Shown here piece after piece: positions 24,779 to 33,684 of a stretch of 64,000 nucleotides of DNA; position 1 is the stretch's first letter; each line of letters opens with the position of its first letter. The position numbers and the translations under genes are program-made. The notes beneath the pieces were generated by a model. It was not told the DNA's origin. It searched no databases and worked only from the letters and a program-made list of their open reading frames with translations. Source of the DNA: JBBIRG01 sp964410965 (lineage in GTDB: Bacteria; CLD3; SB21; JBBIRG01). The stretch lies in assembly GCA_964410965.1 (NCBI GenBank), contig CAYPIY010000003.1, positions 434,001 to 498,000 of the forward strand, read 5' to 3'.

Positions 24779-25867
24779 ATGAAACATATGGCCGAATACC
24801 GAAAGAAGGAAGACGCTGAGGCGCTGGCCCGGGCAATTCGAAAAATCACTACCCGTCCGTGGACAGTCATGGAAGTTTGCGGCGGTCAGACCCACGCCAT
24901 CGTCAAATACGGCATTGATGAATTGCTCCCCCGGGATATTACGCTGGTACACGGACCGGGATGCCCGGTATGCGTAACATCCCTGGAACTGATCGACAAA
25001 GCGATTCACATCGCCTCCCGCCCGGAGGTGATCTTTTGCTCTTACGGCGATATGCTTCGGGTTCCGGGCTCCGGAAAGGACCTTCTTGCGGTTAAAGCGC
25101 AGGGCGGAGATGTCCGGATTGTTTACTCGCCGATGGACGCGCTCAAAACCGCAACGAAAAATCCGGACAGGGAAGTGGTGTTTTTCGCGGTGGGTTTTGA
25201 GACCACCGCTCCGGCTAACGCGGCTTCCGTTTTTCAGGCAAAAAATCAAAATGTAAAAAATTATTCCGTACTGGTTAGTCATGTGCTCGTCCCGCCCGCT
25301 ATAGAAACCGTTTTAGGATCAGTTCAAAACCGCGTTCAGGGTTTTCTCGCGGCAGGTCATGTTTGTACGGTGATGGGATTCCATGAATATATCCCTCTTG
25401 CGGATCGATACCGTATCCCCATCGTCGTGACAGGTTTTGAACCGGCGGATATATTGCAGGGCATTCACATGCTGGTCCGGCAGCTGGAAGAAGGACGTAC
25501 GGTTGTGGAAAACCAGTACAGCCGCGTTGTATCAAAAGAGGGGAATATCCCCGCACAGAAAATGATCCGTACGGTTTTTAAAACCGTTCACCGCACTTGG
25601 CGCGGGATAGGGGAAATCCCCATGAGCGGTCTGGCCCTGAATGAACATTATGAACGGTACGACGCGGAAAAACGGTTCGACGTGCAGGGGATATCGGTCC
25701 TGGAACCGGAAGAATGTATCAGCGGGCTGGTGCTGCAGGGCATTAAGAAACCGAACGAATGCCCTGCGTTCGGGCGCAATTGCAGCCCCGAACACCCTCT
25801 CGGAGCAACCATGGTTTCTTCCGAAGGAGCCTGTGCCGCATATTACCGTTACAGAATGGTCAGATAA
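24779..25867 (+). CDS. hypD: Hydrogenase maturation protein HypD
   Basis: HypD is the Fe-S scaffold on which the Fe(CN)2CO group of NiFe hydrogenase is built, together with HypC and HypE. From the ATG at 24779 it is 362 residues, the usual size; the frame stays open to 24689 but the extra residues match nothing. The diagnostic motifs are CGGQTHAI, HGPGCPVCVT, CSYGDMLRVPG and the C-terminal CPAFGRNCSPEHPLGATMVSSEGAC. No hydrogenase structural gene is nearby. HypE lies 3.4 kb downstream, with a sensor kinase in between. Confidence 0.95.
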   Translation: MKHMAEYRKKEDAEALARAIRKITTRPWTVMEVCGGQTHAIVKYGIDELLPRDITLVHGPGCPVCVTSLELIDKAIHIASRPEVIFCSYGDMLRVPGSGKDLLAVKAQGGDVRIVYSPMDALKTATKNPDREVVFFAVGFETTAPANAASVFQAKNQNVKNYSVLVSHVLVPPAIETVLGSVQNRVQGFLAAGHVCTVMGFHEYIPLADRYRIPIVVTGFEPADILQGIHMLVRQLEEGRTVVENQYSRVVSKEGNIPAQKMIRTVFKTVHRTWRGIGEIPMSGLALNEHYERYDAEKRFDVQGISVLEPEECISGLVLQGIKKPNECPAFGRNCSPEHPLGATMVSSEGACAAYYRYRMVR

Positions 25868-25920
25868 CCCCACGGCGATATTATGATTTCCGGATTATGC
25901 AACATAACCGACATACTCCA

Positions 25921-28900
25921 ATGAAAAATCAACATTTGAACGCTTTACTGACCGGTTTCGGTATTTGCCTTTTCTGTTTGGGGTCTTTTCGCTCCGCACA
26001 GGCTCAAAGTCAGGAATATACCATCGAAAGGATCGGCATTGAACACGGTTTGTCTCAAAGCGTGGTTAAAGTGATTTTCCAGGACAACCGGGGATTCATA
26101 TGGACAGGAACACAGGACGGACTTAACCGGTTCGACGGCTATCAGTTTACCGCATACAAATATGATGCAAACGATACTTCAAGCCTATCCCATAACACCA
26201 TCACTGCGATCATCGAGGACCGGAAAGGCCGGCTGTGGATCGGAACGCAAAATGGTGTCAACCTGTTTGAAAAGGGAATTTTCCGGAGAATCAGGTACCG
26301 GTCGAATGAAAGCCACTCCGTATCGAATGATGATGTCGTATCTCTTTGTGAAGGCGATTCCGGCCTTATCTGGATCGGCACACTGGGAGGTGGCTTGCAC
26401 AAATACGACCCGGACAATCAGTCATTCATTTCTTTCCGGTATGAAAAAAATAATTCCGGAAGCATCCCCGCAAATACCGTGCGGGCATTATGCCTGACGG
26501 CTGATAAAACTCTGTGGGTCGGCACTTCGAAGGGGCTATGCCGTATCCGGAACGGAAGAATAGAGCGAATCCTTCCGGATGATGAACGGTTATCCGGGTT
26601 TTTCCGTGACAATATCGGGACCCTTTCGGAGGGATCCGGAAAAAGAATATTTATCGGAAGCCTTTCCAACGGCCTGATCGAATGCTCTGCCGAACCCTTT
26701 TCGGTCCTGAATGACTATACCCGGATATCCGGACTCGCACAGAACCACGTCCTGTCTGTATTCGAATCCGATGAAAAAGAGTTGTGGGTCGGAACGGAAT
26801 ACGGAGGTCTTTATCAGCTCCGCAAAGGACAATGGTTCCATTTCCGGCATGATCCGCTTAATCAGAAGAGCCTGAACAGCGATGAAATCAACAGTATCAT
26901 GCAGGACAGATCCGGTAACATATGGGCAGGGACGTCATTCGGCATGTGCAAATTCAAGAAAAATTATTTTACCGTATATAACCGTACCGCACCAGAACCT
27001 TATCGCTTGCCCGGCAATGAAACATGGTCGGTTGTCGAAGACAGTAAAGGGCGGTTAATCACCGCCATTCATCCCCTTGGGCTTTTTATCAGGGACAGGA
27101 ATACCACACAGCTGATTACAGCACAACCGGGAAAACTTTTTACGATCGCTCATGCTAACGTATACTGCATGACAGAGGACCGGGAAGGCCGGTTATGGAT
27201 CGGAACGGAACGGGGCGTTTCCAGAATGGACAGACAAACTTTGATTTCCTTTACCCATTCTCCAAACGATACTTTTTCCATTCCGGATAATTCGATATTA
27301 GCTGTGGAAGAGGATCAGAAAGGTCATATCTGGATCGGGACGTACGGTGACGGACTTCGGAAATGGGAACCCGATTCTCTTTCATCCGGTAAAGGCCGTT
27401 TTATCCCTTTTCGGCACGACCCTGGGAATCCCAACAGCCTTTCTAACGATGATGTTTTTGCGGTACGGACAGATAAAGACGGAGCGTTATGGATCGGTAC
27501 TTTCAACGGTCTGAACCGGTTTGACGGAAAGCAATTTACCCGGTATTTTCACAATCCGGAGGATCCCAGCAGCCTGACGCACAGCACGGTTCTTTGCATC
27601 CACCTGATGAGCGACGGATCGGTCTGGTGCGGTACGGACGGCGGCGGACTGAATTATTTAAAAGACGGAAAATGGTCTTCTTATACAAAAAAAGACGGCC
27701 TCCCCAATAATGTCATTTACGGAATCCTTCAGGACAATGACAGCAATCTGTGGCTCTCCACCAATAACGGCCTCTCGAGATTTTCCCTGGCTCATGAAGG
27801 AAGGAATAAGATCCAGAATTTCGACACTTACGACGGACTGCCAAGCAATGAATTCAACCAGAACAGTTATTTTAAGAACAGGGCCGGCGAGATGTTTTTT
27901 GGCGGGATTGACGGCTTGATCCGCTTCCGGCCGGAGGATTTCATCTCAAGCCGTTTTTCCGCTCCGGTCTATATCACCGCGTTTAAAATTTTCGACCGGG
28001 ACGCAATTGCTGAAACAGAGATCTCAGACCGGAAACAGATCGATATTTCCTACAGCGATAATTTTTTTTCGTTTGAATTTGTCGCCCTGGATTACACGAC
28101 CATCAGTAAGAACCAGTACGCGTACCAGCTGGCCGGTTTTGACAAGGACTGGATTTATTCCGGCACACGGAGGTATGCCAGTTACACCAATCTTGACGGA
28201 GGGGAATACGTGTTCCGCGTCAAGGCCACGAACAGTCACGGAGTCTGGAACGAAACCCCGGCGGAAATCCGGATTTTCATACACCCTCCTTTCTGGGAAA
28301 CCCCATGGTTCCGCATCCTGGCCGCCGCGTTACTGGCGGGCGGCATGTATGCGTTGTACCGTTTACGCGTACGGTCCATTCATCTGCGGAACGAGGAACT
28401 CGAACGGAAGGTACATGAACGCACGAAAACCATCGAGGATAAAAACCGTGAACTCGAACTGAAGAATGAGCAAATCCGCCACCATCAGGAACAGCTGATC
28501 CAGTCCGAAAAATTATCGTCACTGGGACGGCTGGTATCCAGCATGTCTCACGAGATCAACAATCCCCTCAATTTCACCTGCGGCAGCATCAGCATCCTGG
28601 AACAGGATCTGAATGATCTGAGGGACCAGGTCGCGTTCCTGCAGACCGACCGTATTCCCGCATCGGAAATTGACGCCAAAATCGAGCTGGTCAAAACCAT
28701 CAAACTGGGGATTGAGCGCATCAAGGACATTGTCGTCGGCATGCGGAATTTTTCAGTCATGGACGAATCGGAACTGATCGAGATCGACATCAACACTACC
28801 ATCAATTACCTCCTGAGCCTGATCCGTTCGCGCGACCGTCAGGGCGTGATGATCCATACCGACCTGAATGAACTGCCCGTCATCAGGGGATTGCCGGGTC

Positions 28901-29262
28901 AGCTGAACCACGCGATGCTGAATATCCTGAAAAACGCGATCGAGTTCACGCAGAAAAAAGTCAAGCGCGATCTGACCGGTAATGTATGGATCAAAACCTG
29001 GAAAGAAAAAGACACGATCGTGATATCCGTTCGCGATGACGGGGTGGGCATTCCCGAGGAGCACCGGCGTAAGATTTTCGAGCCTTTCTTTACCACCAAA
29101 GGCGTCGGCGAAGGAACGGGGCTGGGGTTGGCCATCAGTTACGGGATTATCCAACATCATCACGGATGGATCGATTACCGGTCCGAACCGGGACAGGGAA
29201 GCGAATTTCTGCTGTATCTGCCCGTAATCTCCGAACCGCCGTCGGTACCGGACAAACATTAA
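25921..29262 (+). CDS. Two-propeller sensor histidine kinase
   Basis: A giant periplasmic sensor of about 1113 residues. A signal peptide (ends near SAQAQS) is followed by fourteen repeats of the form (I/L)WIGT..GGL.R/K..., which fits two seven-bladed propellers (two-component regulator propeller repeats), then a Y_Y_Y domain (~residues 735-795), one transmembrane helix, a coiled coil, and a kinase module. The phosphate-accepting His is in MSHEINNPLNF (His877). The ATPase has NILKNAIEF, DDGVGIPEEH, FEPFFTTKGVGEGTGLGLA. It lacks the receiver and AraC-type regulator found in hybrid relatives of Bacteroidia, so it needs a separate partner. ATG 25921 is chosen; 25897 is possible. Confidence 0.88.
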   Translation: MKNQHLNALLTGFGICLFCLGSFRSAQAQSQEYTIERIGIEHGLSQSVVKVIFQDNRGFIWTGTQDGLNRFDGYQFTAYKYDANDTSSLSHNTITAIIEDRKGRLWIGTQNGVNLFEKGIFRRIRYRSNESHSVSNDDVVSLCEGDSGLIWIGTLGGGLHKYDPDNQSFISFRYEKNNSGSIPANTVRALCLTADKTLWVGTSKGLCRIRNGRIERILPDDERLSGFFRDNIGTLSEGSGKRIFIGSLSNGLIECSAEPFSVLNDYTRISGLAQNHVLSVFESDEKELWVGTEYGGLYQLRKGQWFHFRHDPLNQKSLNSDEINSIMQDRSGNIWAGTSFGMCKFKKNYFTVYNRTAPEPYRLPGNETWSVVEDSKGRLITAIHPLGLFIRDRNTTQLITAQPGKLFTIAHANVYCMTEDREGRLWIGTERGVSRMDRQTLISFTHSPNDTFSIPDNSILAVEEDQKGHIWIGTYGDGLRKWEPDSLSSGKGRFIPFRHDPGNPNSLSNDDVFAVRTDKDGALWIGTFNGLNRFDGKQFTRYFHNPEDPSSLTHSTVLCIHLMSDGSVWCGTDGGGLNYLKDGKWSSYTKKDGLPNNVIYGILQDNDSNLWLSTNNGLSRFSLAHEGRNKIQNFDTYDGLPSNEFNQNSYFKNRAGEMFFGGIDGLIRFRPEDFISSRFSAPVYITAFKIFDRDAIAETEISDRKQIDISYSDNFFSFEFVALDYTTISKNQYAYQLAGFDKDWIYSGTRRYASYTNLDGGEYVFRVKATNSHGVWNETPAEIRIFIHPPFWETPWFRILAAALLAGGMYALYRLRVRSIHLRNEELERKVHERTKTIEDKNRELELKNEQIRHHQEQLIQSEKLSSLGRLVSSMSHEINNPLNFTCGSISILEQDLNDLRDQVAFLQTDRIPASEIDAKIELVKTIKLGIERIKDIVVGMRNFSVMDESELIEIDINTTINYLLSLIRSRDRQGVMIHTDLNELPVIRGLPGQLNHAMLNILKNAIEFTQKKVKRDLTGNVWIKTWKEKDTIVISVRDDGVGIPEEHRRKIFEPFFTTKGVGEGTGLGLAISYGIIQHHHGWIDYRSEPGQGSEFLLYLPVISEPPSVPDKH

Positions 29263-29270
29263 GGAGTAAA

Positions 29271-30338
29271 ATGAGCCTTTCCGTTTCAGGAAATAAACAG
29301 GATATCATTTCATGGAACTGCCCGATTCCTATTGACCGGTATCCTTCGGTGGTGATGGCGCACGGAGGAGGGGGCCGTCTGATGAATCAGCTGATTGACC
29401 AGATGTTCGCCAAAGCGTTTTCCAATCCCGCGCTTGACCGGCGCCATGACGGCGCAATGCTGGAAATGCCGGGTAACCGCATTGCGTTCACAACGGATTC
29501 ATATGTCGTTCGGCCCCTGTTCTTTCCGGGCGGAAATATCGGTGACCTCGCGGTAAACGGAACCGTAAACGATCTTGCGATGTGCGGCGCGCATCCCTTG
29601 TACCTAAGCGCCGGATTCATCATCGAGGAAGGCTTGCCGATGGAAGACCTGTGGCGTATCGTATTATCCATGAAACAATGCGCCGATGAAGCCGGCGTAA
29701 TGATTGTGACGGGCGACACCAAGGTTGTCGACCGCGGCAAGGGCGACGGGATTTATATCAACACGTCGGGTGTCGGATGGATTGAAAAAGACATCCAGCC
29801 CGGTCTGATCCGGACCGGCGATGCGATTCTCATCAACGGAGACATCGCACGTCACGGCATGGCGATCATGGCGGTACGCGAGGGACTGGCCTTTGAAAGC
29901 GAAATTCAGAGCGATACCGCTCCGCTTTCGGGAATGGTGAAGGATCTGATACGGGAGGACATTGACATTCATTGCCTCCGTGACGCGACACGGGGCGGAC
30001 TGGCCAGTGTACTCGCTGAACTTTCACAGGCCTCCGGCCTGTCCATGACCGTGAACGAAACCGGTATCCCCCTCAGGGACGATGTGGAGGCGGCATGTGA
30101 AATTCTCGGACTGGATCCCATGTACGTCGCCAATGAAGGCTGCATGGCCGCTTTCGTCGCGGAGAAAGACGCACTCCGGGCGCTGGATATCATGCGCAGG
30201 CATCCGCACGGAAAAAACGCCGCGGTAATCGGCACCGTAACAGACGCCAAGCCGGCCCGGGTATCCATGCAAAGCCGGATCGGAGCGGATCGCATCATCG
30301 ACCTGATCAGCGGAGAACAACTGCCGCGAATCTGTTAG
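29271..30338 (+). CDS. hypE: Hydrogenase maturation protein HypE
   Basis: HypE dehydrates the thiocarbamate made on its C-terminal cysteine by HypF and passes cyanide to the HypC-HypD iron site. From ATG 29271 (with AAGGAG just upstream) it is 355 residues. It shows the PurM-like fold motifs AHGGGGRLMNQLID, FTTDSYVVRP, GGNIGDLAVNGTVNDLAMCGA, and the required C-terminus PRIC, whose last residue is the cysteine that is modified. It starts 8 bp after the sensor kinase stop, so these two genes are surely co-transcribed. Confidence 0.95.
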   Translation: MSLSVSGNKQDIISWNCPIPIDRYPSVVMAHGGGGRLMNQLIDQMFAKAFSNPALDRRHDGAMLEMPGNRIAFTTDSYVVRPLFFPGGNIGDLAVNGTVNDLAMCGAHPLYLSAGFIIEEGLPMEDLWRIVLSMKQCADEAGVMIVTGDTKVVDRGKGDGIYINTSGVGWIEKDIQPGLIRTGDAILINGDIARHGMAIMAVREGLAFESEIQSDTAPLSGMVKDLIREDIDIHCLRDATRGGLASVLAELSQASGLSMTVNETGIPLRDDVEAACEILGLDPMYVANEGCMAAFVAEKDALRALDIMRRHPHGKNAAVIGTVTDAKPARVSMQSRIGADRIIDLISGEQLPRIC

Positions 30339-30386
30339 CGTTTGCGTGTTTCATTCATCGATACAACCACCAACCGGAAAAATAAA

Positions 30387-30701
30387 ATGACTCAAATCAT
30401 GGTTTGCAAAACTTCAGATGTCTGCCCGGGAAAAGGATTCAGCGTATACATCGGGAAGAAAAGGATTGCGGTCTACTTCGTCGAGGGCAAGTATTATGTC
30501 CTGGATGACGAGTGCCTGCACCGCGGCGCCCCGCTATCGGAGGGAGTCCAGGACGGCCATTCCGTCACCTGTCCCCTGCATGACTGGACGTATCACATCA
30601 AAACAGGCGCCCTGCTGGACCGGGAAGGCTCGGCTCTGAGAACTTATCCTGTTTCTCAGAAGGAAGACGGCATCTGGATTGACTGGCCGCACGATACCTA
30701 A
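30387..30701 (+). CDS. Small Rieske [2Fe-2S] protein
   Basis: A single-domain Rieske ferredoxin of 104 residues. The cluster ligands are in CLHRGAPLSEG and CPLHDWTYHI (two Cys, two His). It has no signal peptide, so it acts in the cytoplasm, like NirD or dioxygenase ferredoxins. ATG 30387 is used; the frame extends up to 30342 but the added residues overlap nothing useful. It follows hypE by 48 bp and ends at a strong terminator, so it may be last in the hypD-kinase-hypE transcript. Its electron partner is unknown. Confidence 0.88.
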   Translation: MTQIMVCKTSDVCPGKGFSVYIGKKRIAVYFVEGKYYVLDDECLHRGAPLSEGVQDGHSVTCPLHDWTYHIKTGALLDREGSALRTYPVSQKEDGIWIDWPHDT

Positions 30702-30718
30702 TAAAACTGATTATAAAC

Positions 30719-30750
30719 AAAAAACCCCGGGCTATATGCCCGGGGTTTTT
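30719..30750. terminator. Bidirectional terminator
   Basis: A 12-bp perfect stem AAAACCCCGGGC (30721-30732) with GCCCGGGGTTTT (30738-30749), five-base loop, flanked by A on the left and T on the right. It separates the Rieske gene (plus) from the converging lipoprotein gene (minus). Confidence 0.9.
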
Positions 30751-30768
30751 CTGGAATGAAAATCCTAA

Positions 30769-31326
30769 TTACTTCTTAACCGTTTTCGGAGCGGTCATAG
30801 CTTTCAGGTCGTTGAATTTCGCATTGATTTCATCGACTTTGGCTTTGGCACCGGCCGGATCGGCTTCGATCATACCTTCAGCATCTTTCACCATCGTTTC
30901 GATAGCGGCTTTAGCATCGGCATAGGTCTTGGCTTCGTCTTTTTTCATTTTCTTGACAGCGGCGGCGGCGACTTTATCTTTTCCGTAGGCTTCCCAGGCA
31001 GCTTTGAAATCAGCAATCGCTTTTTTGGTTTCTTCGCCCATGGTCTTCATGTTTTCCGGAGCGGCTTTCGCGGCTTCATCATACTTCTTGATCGCTTCGA
31101 TCAGTTTGGCTTTGGCTTTGTCAAATTCGCTCTTCTTGATCAGTTCCTGAGCGTCTTTGTCTAAGGTCGCGGCGGCATTGTAAGCGTCGGCTGAATACAC
31201 AGCGGCGTTCACTTTATCGGCGGCGGCTTTAGAGGCTTTCGCTTTTTCAATTTCTTCTTTCGGGGGACCACCGCAACCGACTAACACGGCAACGGCTAAT
31301 CCGGAGAGGATCATTCTCTTTAACAT
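30769..31326 (-). CDS. Lys/Ala-rich helical lipoprotein
   Basis: A 185-residue secreted lipoprotein: signal peptide MLKRMILSGLAVAVLVGCGG with a lipobox ending LVGC, then a mature part made almost wholly of amphipathic, Ala/Lys/Glu-rich helices (coiled-coil-like). It resembles helical DUF4398-type or TPR-like envelope lipoproteins, but no family can be named with confidence. The ATG at 31326 has GGAG upstream, and a promoter at 31390-31418 puts the RNA start next to the alternative ATG at 31380, which argues against that longer form. It is transcribed alone. Confidence 0.82.
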   Translation of the reverse strand: MLKRMILSGLAVAVLVGCGGPPKEEIEKAKASKAAADKVNAAVYSADAYNAAATLDKDAQELIKKSEFDKAKAKLIEAIKKYDEAAKAAPENMKTMGEETKKAIADFKAAWEAYGKDKVAAAAVKKMKKDEAKTYADAKAAIETMVKDAEGMIEADPAGAKAKVDEINAKFNDLKAMTAPKTVKK

Positions 31327-31389
31327 GGTTTTCTCCAAGTTAGGTTTTGAGGGTTTCTGTTTATTAATTAGGGTTTTCATACGAACGTA

Positions 31390-31418
31390 AGGATATATGA
31401 AAAGTACTGAAAAGTCAA
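31390..31418 (-). promoter_or_regulatory. Promoter of the lipoprotein gene
   Basis: On the minus strand TTGACT (31418-31413), 17 bp, TATCCT (31395-31390). The RNA would start near 31383, giving a leader of about 55 nt. Confidence 0.55.
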
Positions 31419-31483
31419 GAAAAAAATATGAAATTTTTTAAAAATCAAAGTAAACTAAATATTTTCAATGATATAAAATTCAT

Positions 31484-31489
31484 TATATT
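31484..31489 (+). promoter_or_regulatory. Possible -10 box upstream of tryptophanase
   Basis: TATATT in an AT-rich region with only a weak TTTTCA -35 16 bp before it. The predicted leader is about 130 nt. It may need an activator. Confidence 0.3.
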
Positions 31490-31525
31490 GTAGCTTAAGA
31501 AGTCAAATTACATTTTTTTAATAAA

Positions 31526-31543
31526 AAAATCATAAATGATTTT
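31526..31543. promoter_or_regulatory. Perfect inverted repeat in the tryptophanase leader
   Basis: AAAATCAT (31526-31533) and ATGATTTT (31536-31543) with two bases between. It lies about 85 bp before the tryptophanase start. It could bind a dimeric regulator or arise by chance in AT-rich DNA. Confidence 0.35.
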
Positions 31544-31626
31544 GTTTTATTTATTTTTTTAATTATTTTTAGTGTGATTTCCGGTCAGAATCTTCATTAA
31601 AAAAGTAAATTATAAGGAACCTCACC

Positions 31627-33009
31627 ATGGCATTCAAGACGATCATCGAACCCTTTAAAATCAAAATGGTTGAACCGATACATATGACGACCGAAGAGGA
31701 ACGAAGCGGTTACATGAAACAGGCGCATTACAACCCATTCCTTTTGCGGGCAGAACATATATTAATTGATTTCCTGACCGACAGCGGCACCTCCGCAATG
31801 AGCGCCAACCAGTGGGGAGGAATGATGACCGGCGACGAGTCCTATGCCGGGGCGCGAAGCTGGGAAAAAATGGAAGCCGTGATCAAAGACCTGACCGGCT
31901 GTCCTTTCATTCTGCCGACGCATCAGGGAAGGGCTGCGGAACGCATTCTGTACGGCCATCTCGGCGGGAACGGGAAAGTGTTCATCAGCAACACACACTT
32001 CGACACGACCCGCGCGAACATCGAGTTCTCAGGCGCGACGGCAATCGACTGCCCTATCCCCTCCGCGGCGAATCCATCCGAACTCCATCCCTTCAAGGGA
32101 AACATGGATATAGAAAAAATGAAAGCGGTGATCAGACAATACGGCGCGAAAAATATCGGCGCCGTCATTCTGACCGTGACGAATAACAGCGGCGGCGGGG
32201 AACCGGTGAGCATGCAGAACGCCCGAGACATCCGGGACGTCTGCAGGGAACACGGCGTTCTTTTCGTTCTGGACTGCTGCCGCATCGCCGAGAACGCTTA
32301 TTTCATCAAAGAACGCGAAGAAGGATTCGGGAACAAAACGTATAAGCAGATCGCGCAGGAAATGTTTTCCCTGGCCGACGGAGGAGTGATGAGCGCCAAA
32401 AAAGACGCGCTCGTGAACATGGGCGGGTTTCTCGCTCTCAAGAACAAGACGCTGGCCGACGCTTGCATCAACCTGCTGATTATCACCGAAGGTTACGTGA
32501 CCTACGGCGGCCTTTCCGGGCGCGACATGGAAGCGATCGCGATCGGCCTCGAAGAAGTGTTCGATCCCGGTTATCTGAAGTACCGCATACGCAGCACGGC
32601 GTATCTCGGCGAACACCTGAATGACATGGGAATCCCGATCGTTTTGCCCGTCGGCGGCCATGCCGTCTATGTCGACGCGAAAGCGATGTATCCGAATATC
32701 CCGGTCGATCAGTATCCCGGACAGGTCCTTGTCTGCGATCTGTACGTAAAAGGCGGCATCCGGGCCGTGGAAATCGGCTCGGTGATGTTCGGCAAATACG
32801 ACGAAAAAGGAAAACTGATCCCGGCTCCGAACGAACTGGTGCGCCTGGCCATTCCGCGCAGGGTTTACACCCAAAGCCATGTGGATTATGTCATCGAGGT
32901 GTTTGAACTGCTGAAATCCGAAGGAACGAAAAAGAACAAAGGCATAAAAATCATACACGAACCCAGGTTCCTCCGGCATTTCACGTCCCATTTCGAGCCG
33001 ATCCTCTGA
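31627..33009 (+). CDS. tnaA: Tryptophanase
   Basis: A PLP enzyme splitting tryptophan to indole, pyruvate and ammonia. The 460 residues align end to end with the tryptophanase/tyrosine phenol-lyase family. PLP lysine is in SAKKDALVNMGG (the Lys258-Lys259 pair, the second expected to hold PLP). At the position that tells the two enzymes apart, tyrosine phenol-lyase has Arg in MERG while this protein has AVEIGS, as in E. coli TnaA, so tryptophanase is favoured. GGHAVYVDA carries the conserved histidine. The ATG follows AAGGAACCTCACC. There is no tnaC leader with a Trp codon and no adjacent permease. Confidence 0.9.
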   Translation: MAFKTIIEPFKIKMVEPIHMTTEEERSGYMKQAHYNPFLLRAEHILIDFLTDSGTSAMSANQWGGMMTGDESYAGARSWEKMEAVIKDLTGCPFILPTHQGRAAERILYGHLGGNGKVFISNTHFDTTRANIEFSGATAIDCPIPSAANPSELHPFKGNMDIEKMKAVIRQYGAKNIGAVILTVTNNSGGGEPVSMQNARDIRDVCREHGVLFVLDCCRIAENAYFIKEREEGFGNKTYKQIAQEMFSLADGGVMSAKKDALVNMGGFLALKNKTLADACINLLIITEGYVTYGGLSGRDMEAIAIGLEEVFDPGYLKYRIRSTAYLGEHLNDMGIPIVLPVGGHAVYVDAKAMYPNIPVDQYPGQVLVCDLYVKGGIRAVEIGSVMFGKYDEKGKLIPAPNELVRLAIPRRVYTQSHVDYVIEVFELLKSEGTKKNKGIKIIHEPRFLRHFTSHFEPIL

Positions 33010-33121
33010 TTTAGACCCGATTTAACGGTTCGTTCGACAGGAAATTTTAGTGCGTTTGACGGCAAAACGGTTTTTCAGCAAAGGCTAAGAAAGCCCCGAA
33101 AATGACTTTTCCTGAAAAAAA

Positions 33122-33625
33122 ATGAAAACGGTTTTGAAGAGGATATCATTCCTGTCGGTCCTCATTATATCGACAGGTATGTCACCGCCATCCCTTTCCG
33201 CCCACGGCGGCTATGTCACATATTTCCGCGGCATGGGTTTTAATCCGGCTTACATCCGGGACGGGAAGGAGGCCGGTTACGCTCTGAACCTTCATTTCCG
33301 GAAAGGATTTTTTTCATATGTCTCCCTGTACTGGCATGCGGAGGCGGGCCGGCTGATGAAAGACTGGAAATGGTACGGCCAGATCGGAGGCGATGCGATG
33401 ATTTTCATTTTCGGACTTCAGGGAGGAATCGGGATCATTCATCAGCCGCGGAAAGGCGATTTTGCTGTTTTCGCCGCCGGGCCGTACTCGGGAATCAGCG
33501 TGGGCGCACCCGTCAGCCGGAATACGGCGCTGTTCTTTTCCGCCGGAAGGAATTTCTATGTGAACCGCCGCGACTCATTCTATGCCCGCCTCGCAATCCT
33601 GTTCGGAAAAAGTACGGTCCGGTAA
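33122..33625 (+). CDS. Secreted beta-rich hypothetical protein, paralogue 1
   Basis: A 167-residue protein with a signal peptide cut after SLSA, leaving a mature start HGGYVTYFRGMGFNPAYI. It is rich in aromatic and glycine residues with alternating hydrophobic pattern, suggesting a small outer-membrane barrel or beta sandwich. It is clearly related to the next gene: RKGFFSYVSLYWHAE, GRLMK, WYGQIG and DAMI occur in both. I do not recognise the family. It follows tryptophanase by 112 bp on the same strand. Confidence 0.75.
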   Translation: MKTVLKRISFLSVLIISTGMSPPSLSAHGGYVTYFRGMGFNPAYIRDGKEAGYALNLHFRKGFFSYVSLYWHAEAGRLMKDWKWYGQIGGDAMIFIFGLQGGIGIIHQPRKGDFAVFAAGPYSGISVGAPVSRNTALFFSAGRNFYVNRRDSFYARLAILFGKSTVR

Positions 33626-33684
33626 GAAATGGATTAGGATTTTCCCCGCCCGGACATTCGTAAGGATAAGCTGAAAGAAGAAAT

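Noticed and set aside
28007..28462. Plus-strand frame of 151 codons within the sensor kinase gene
   Set aside because: It is off-frame reading of the kinase gene, Arg/Thr/Ser-rich and without family resemblance.
31537..31563. Possible tnaC-like leader peptide (MILFYLFF)
   Set aside because: It has no tryptophan codon, no SD, and lies in AT-rich DNA; not an attenuation leader.
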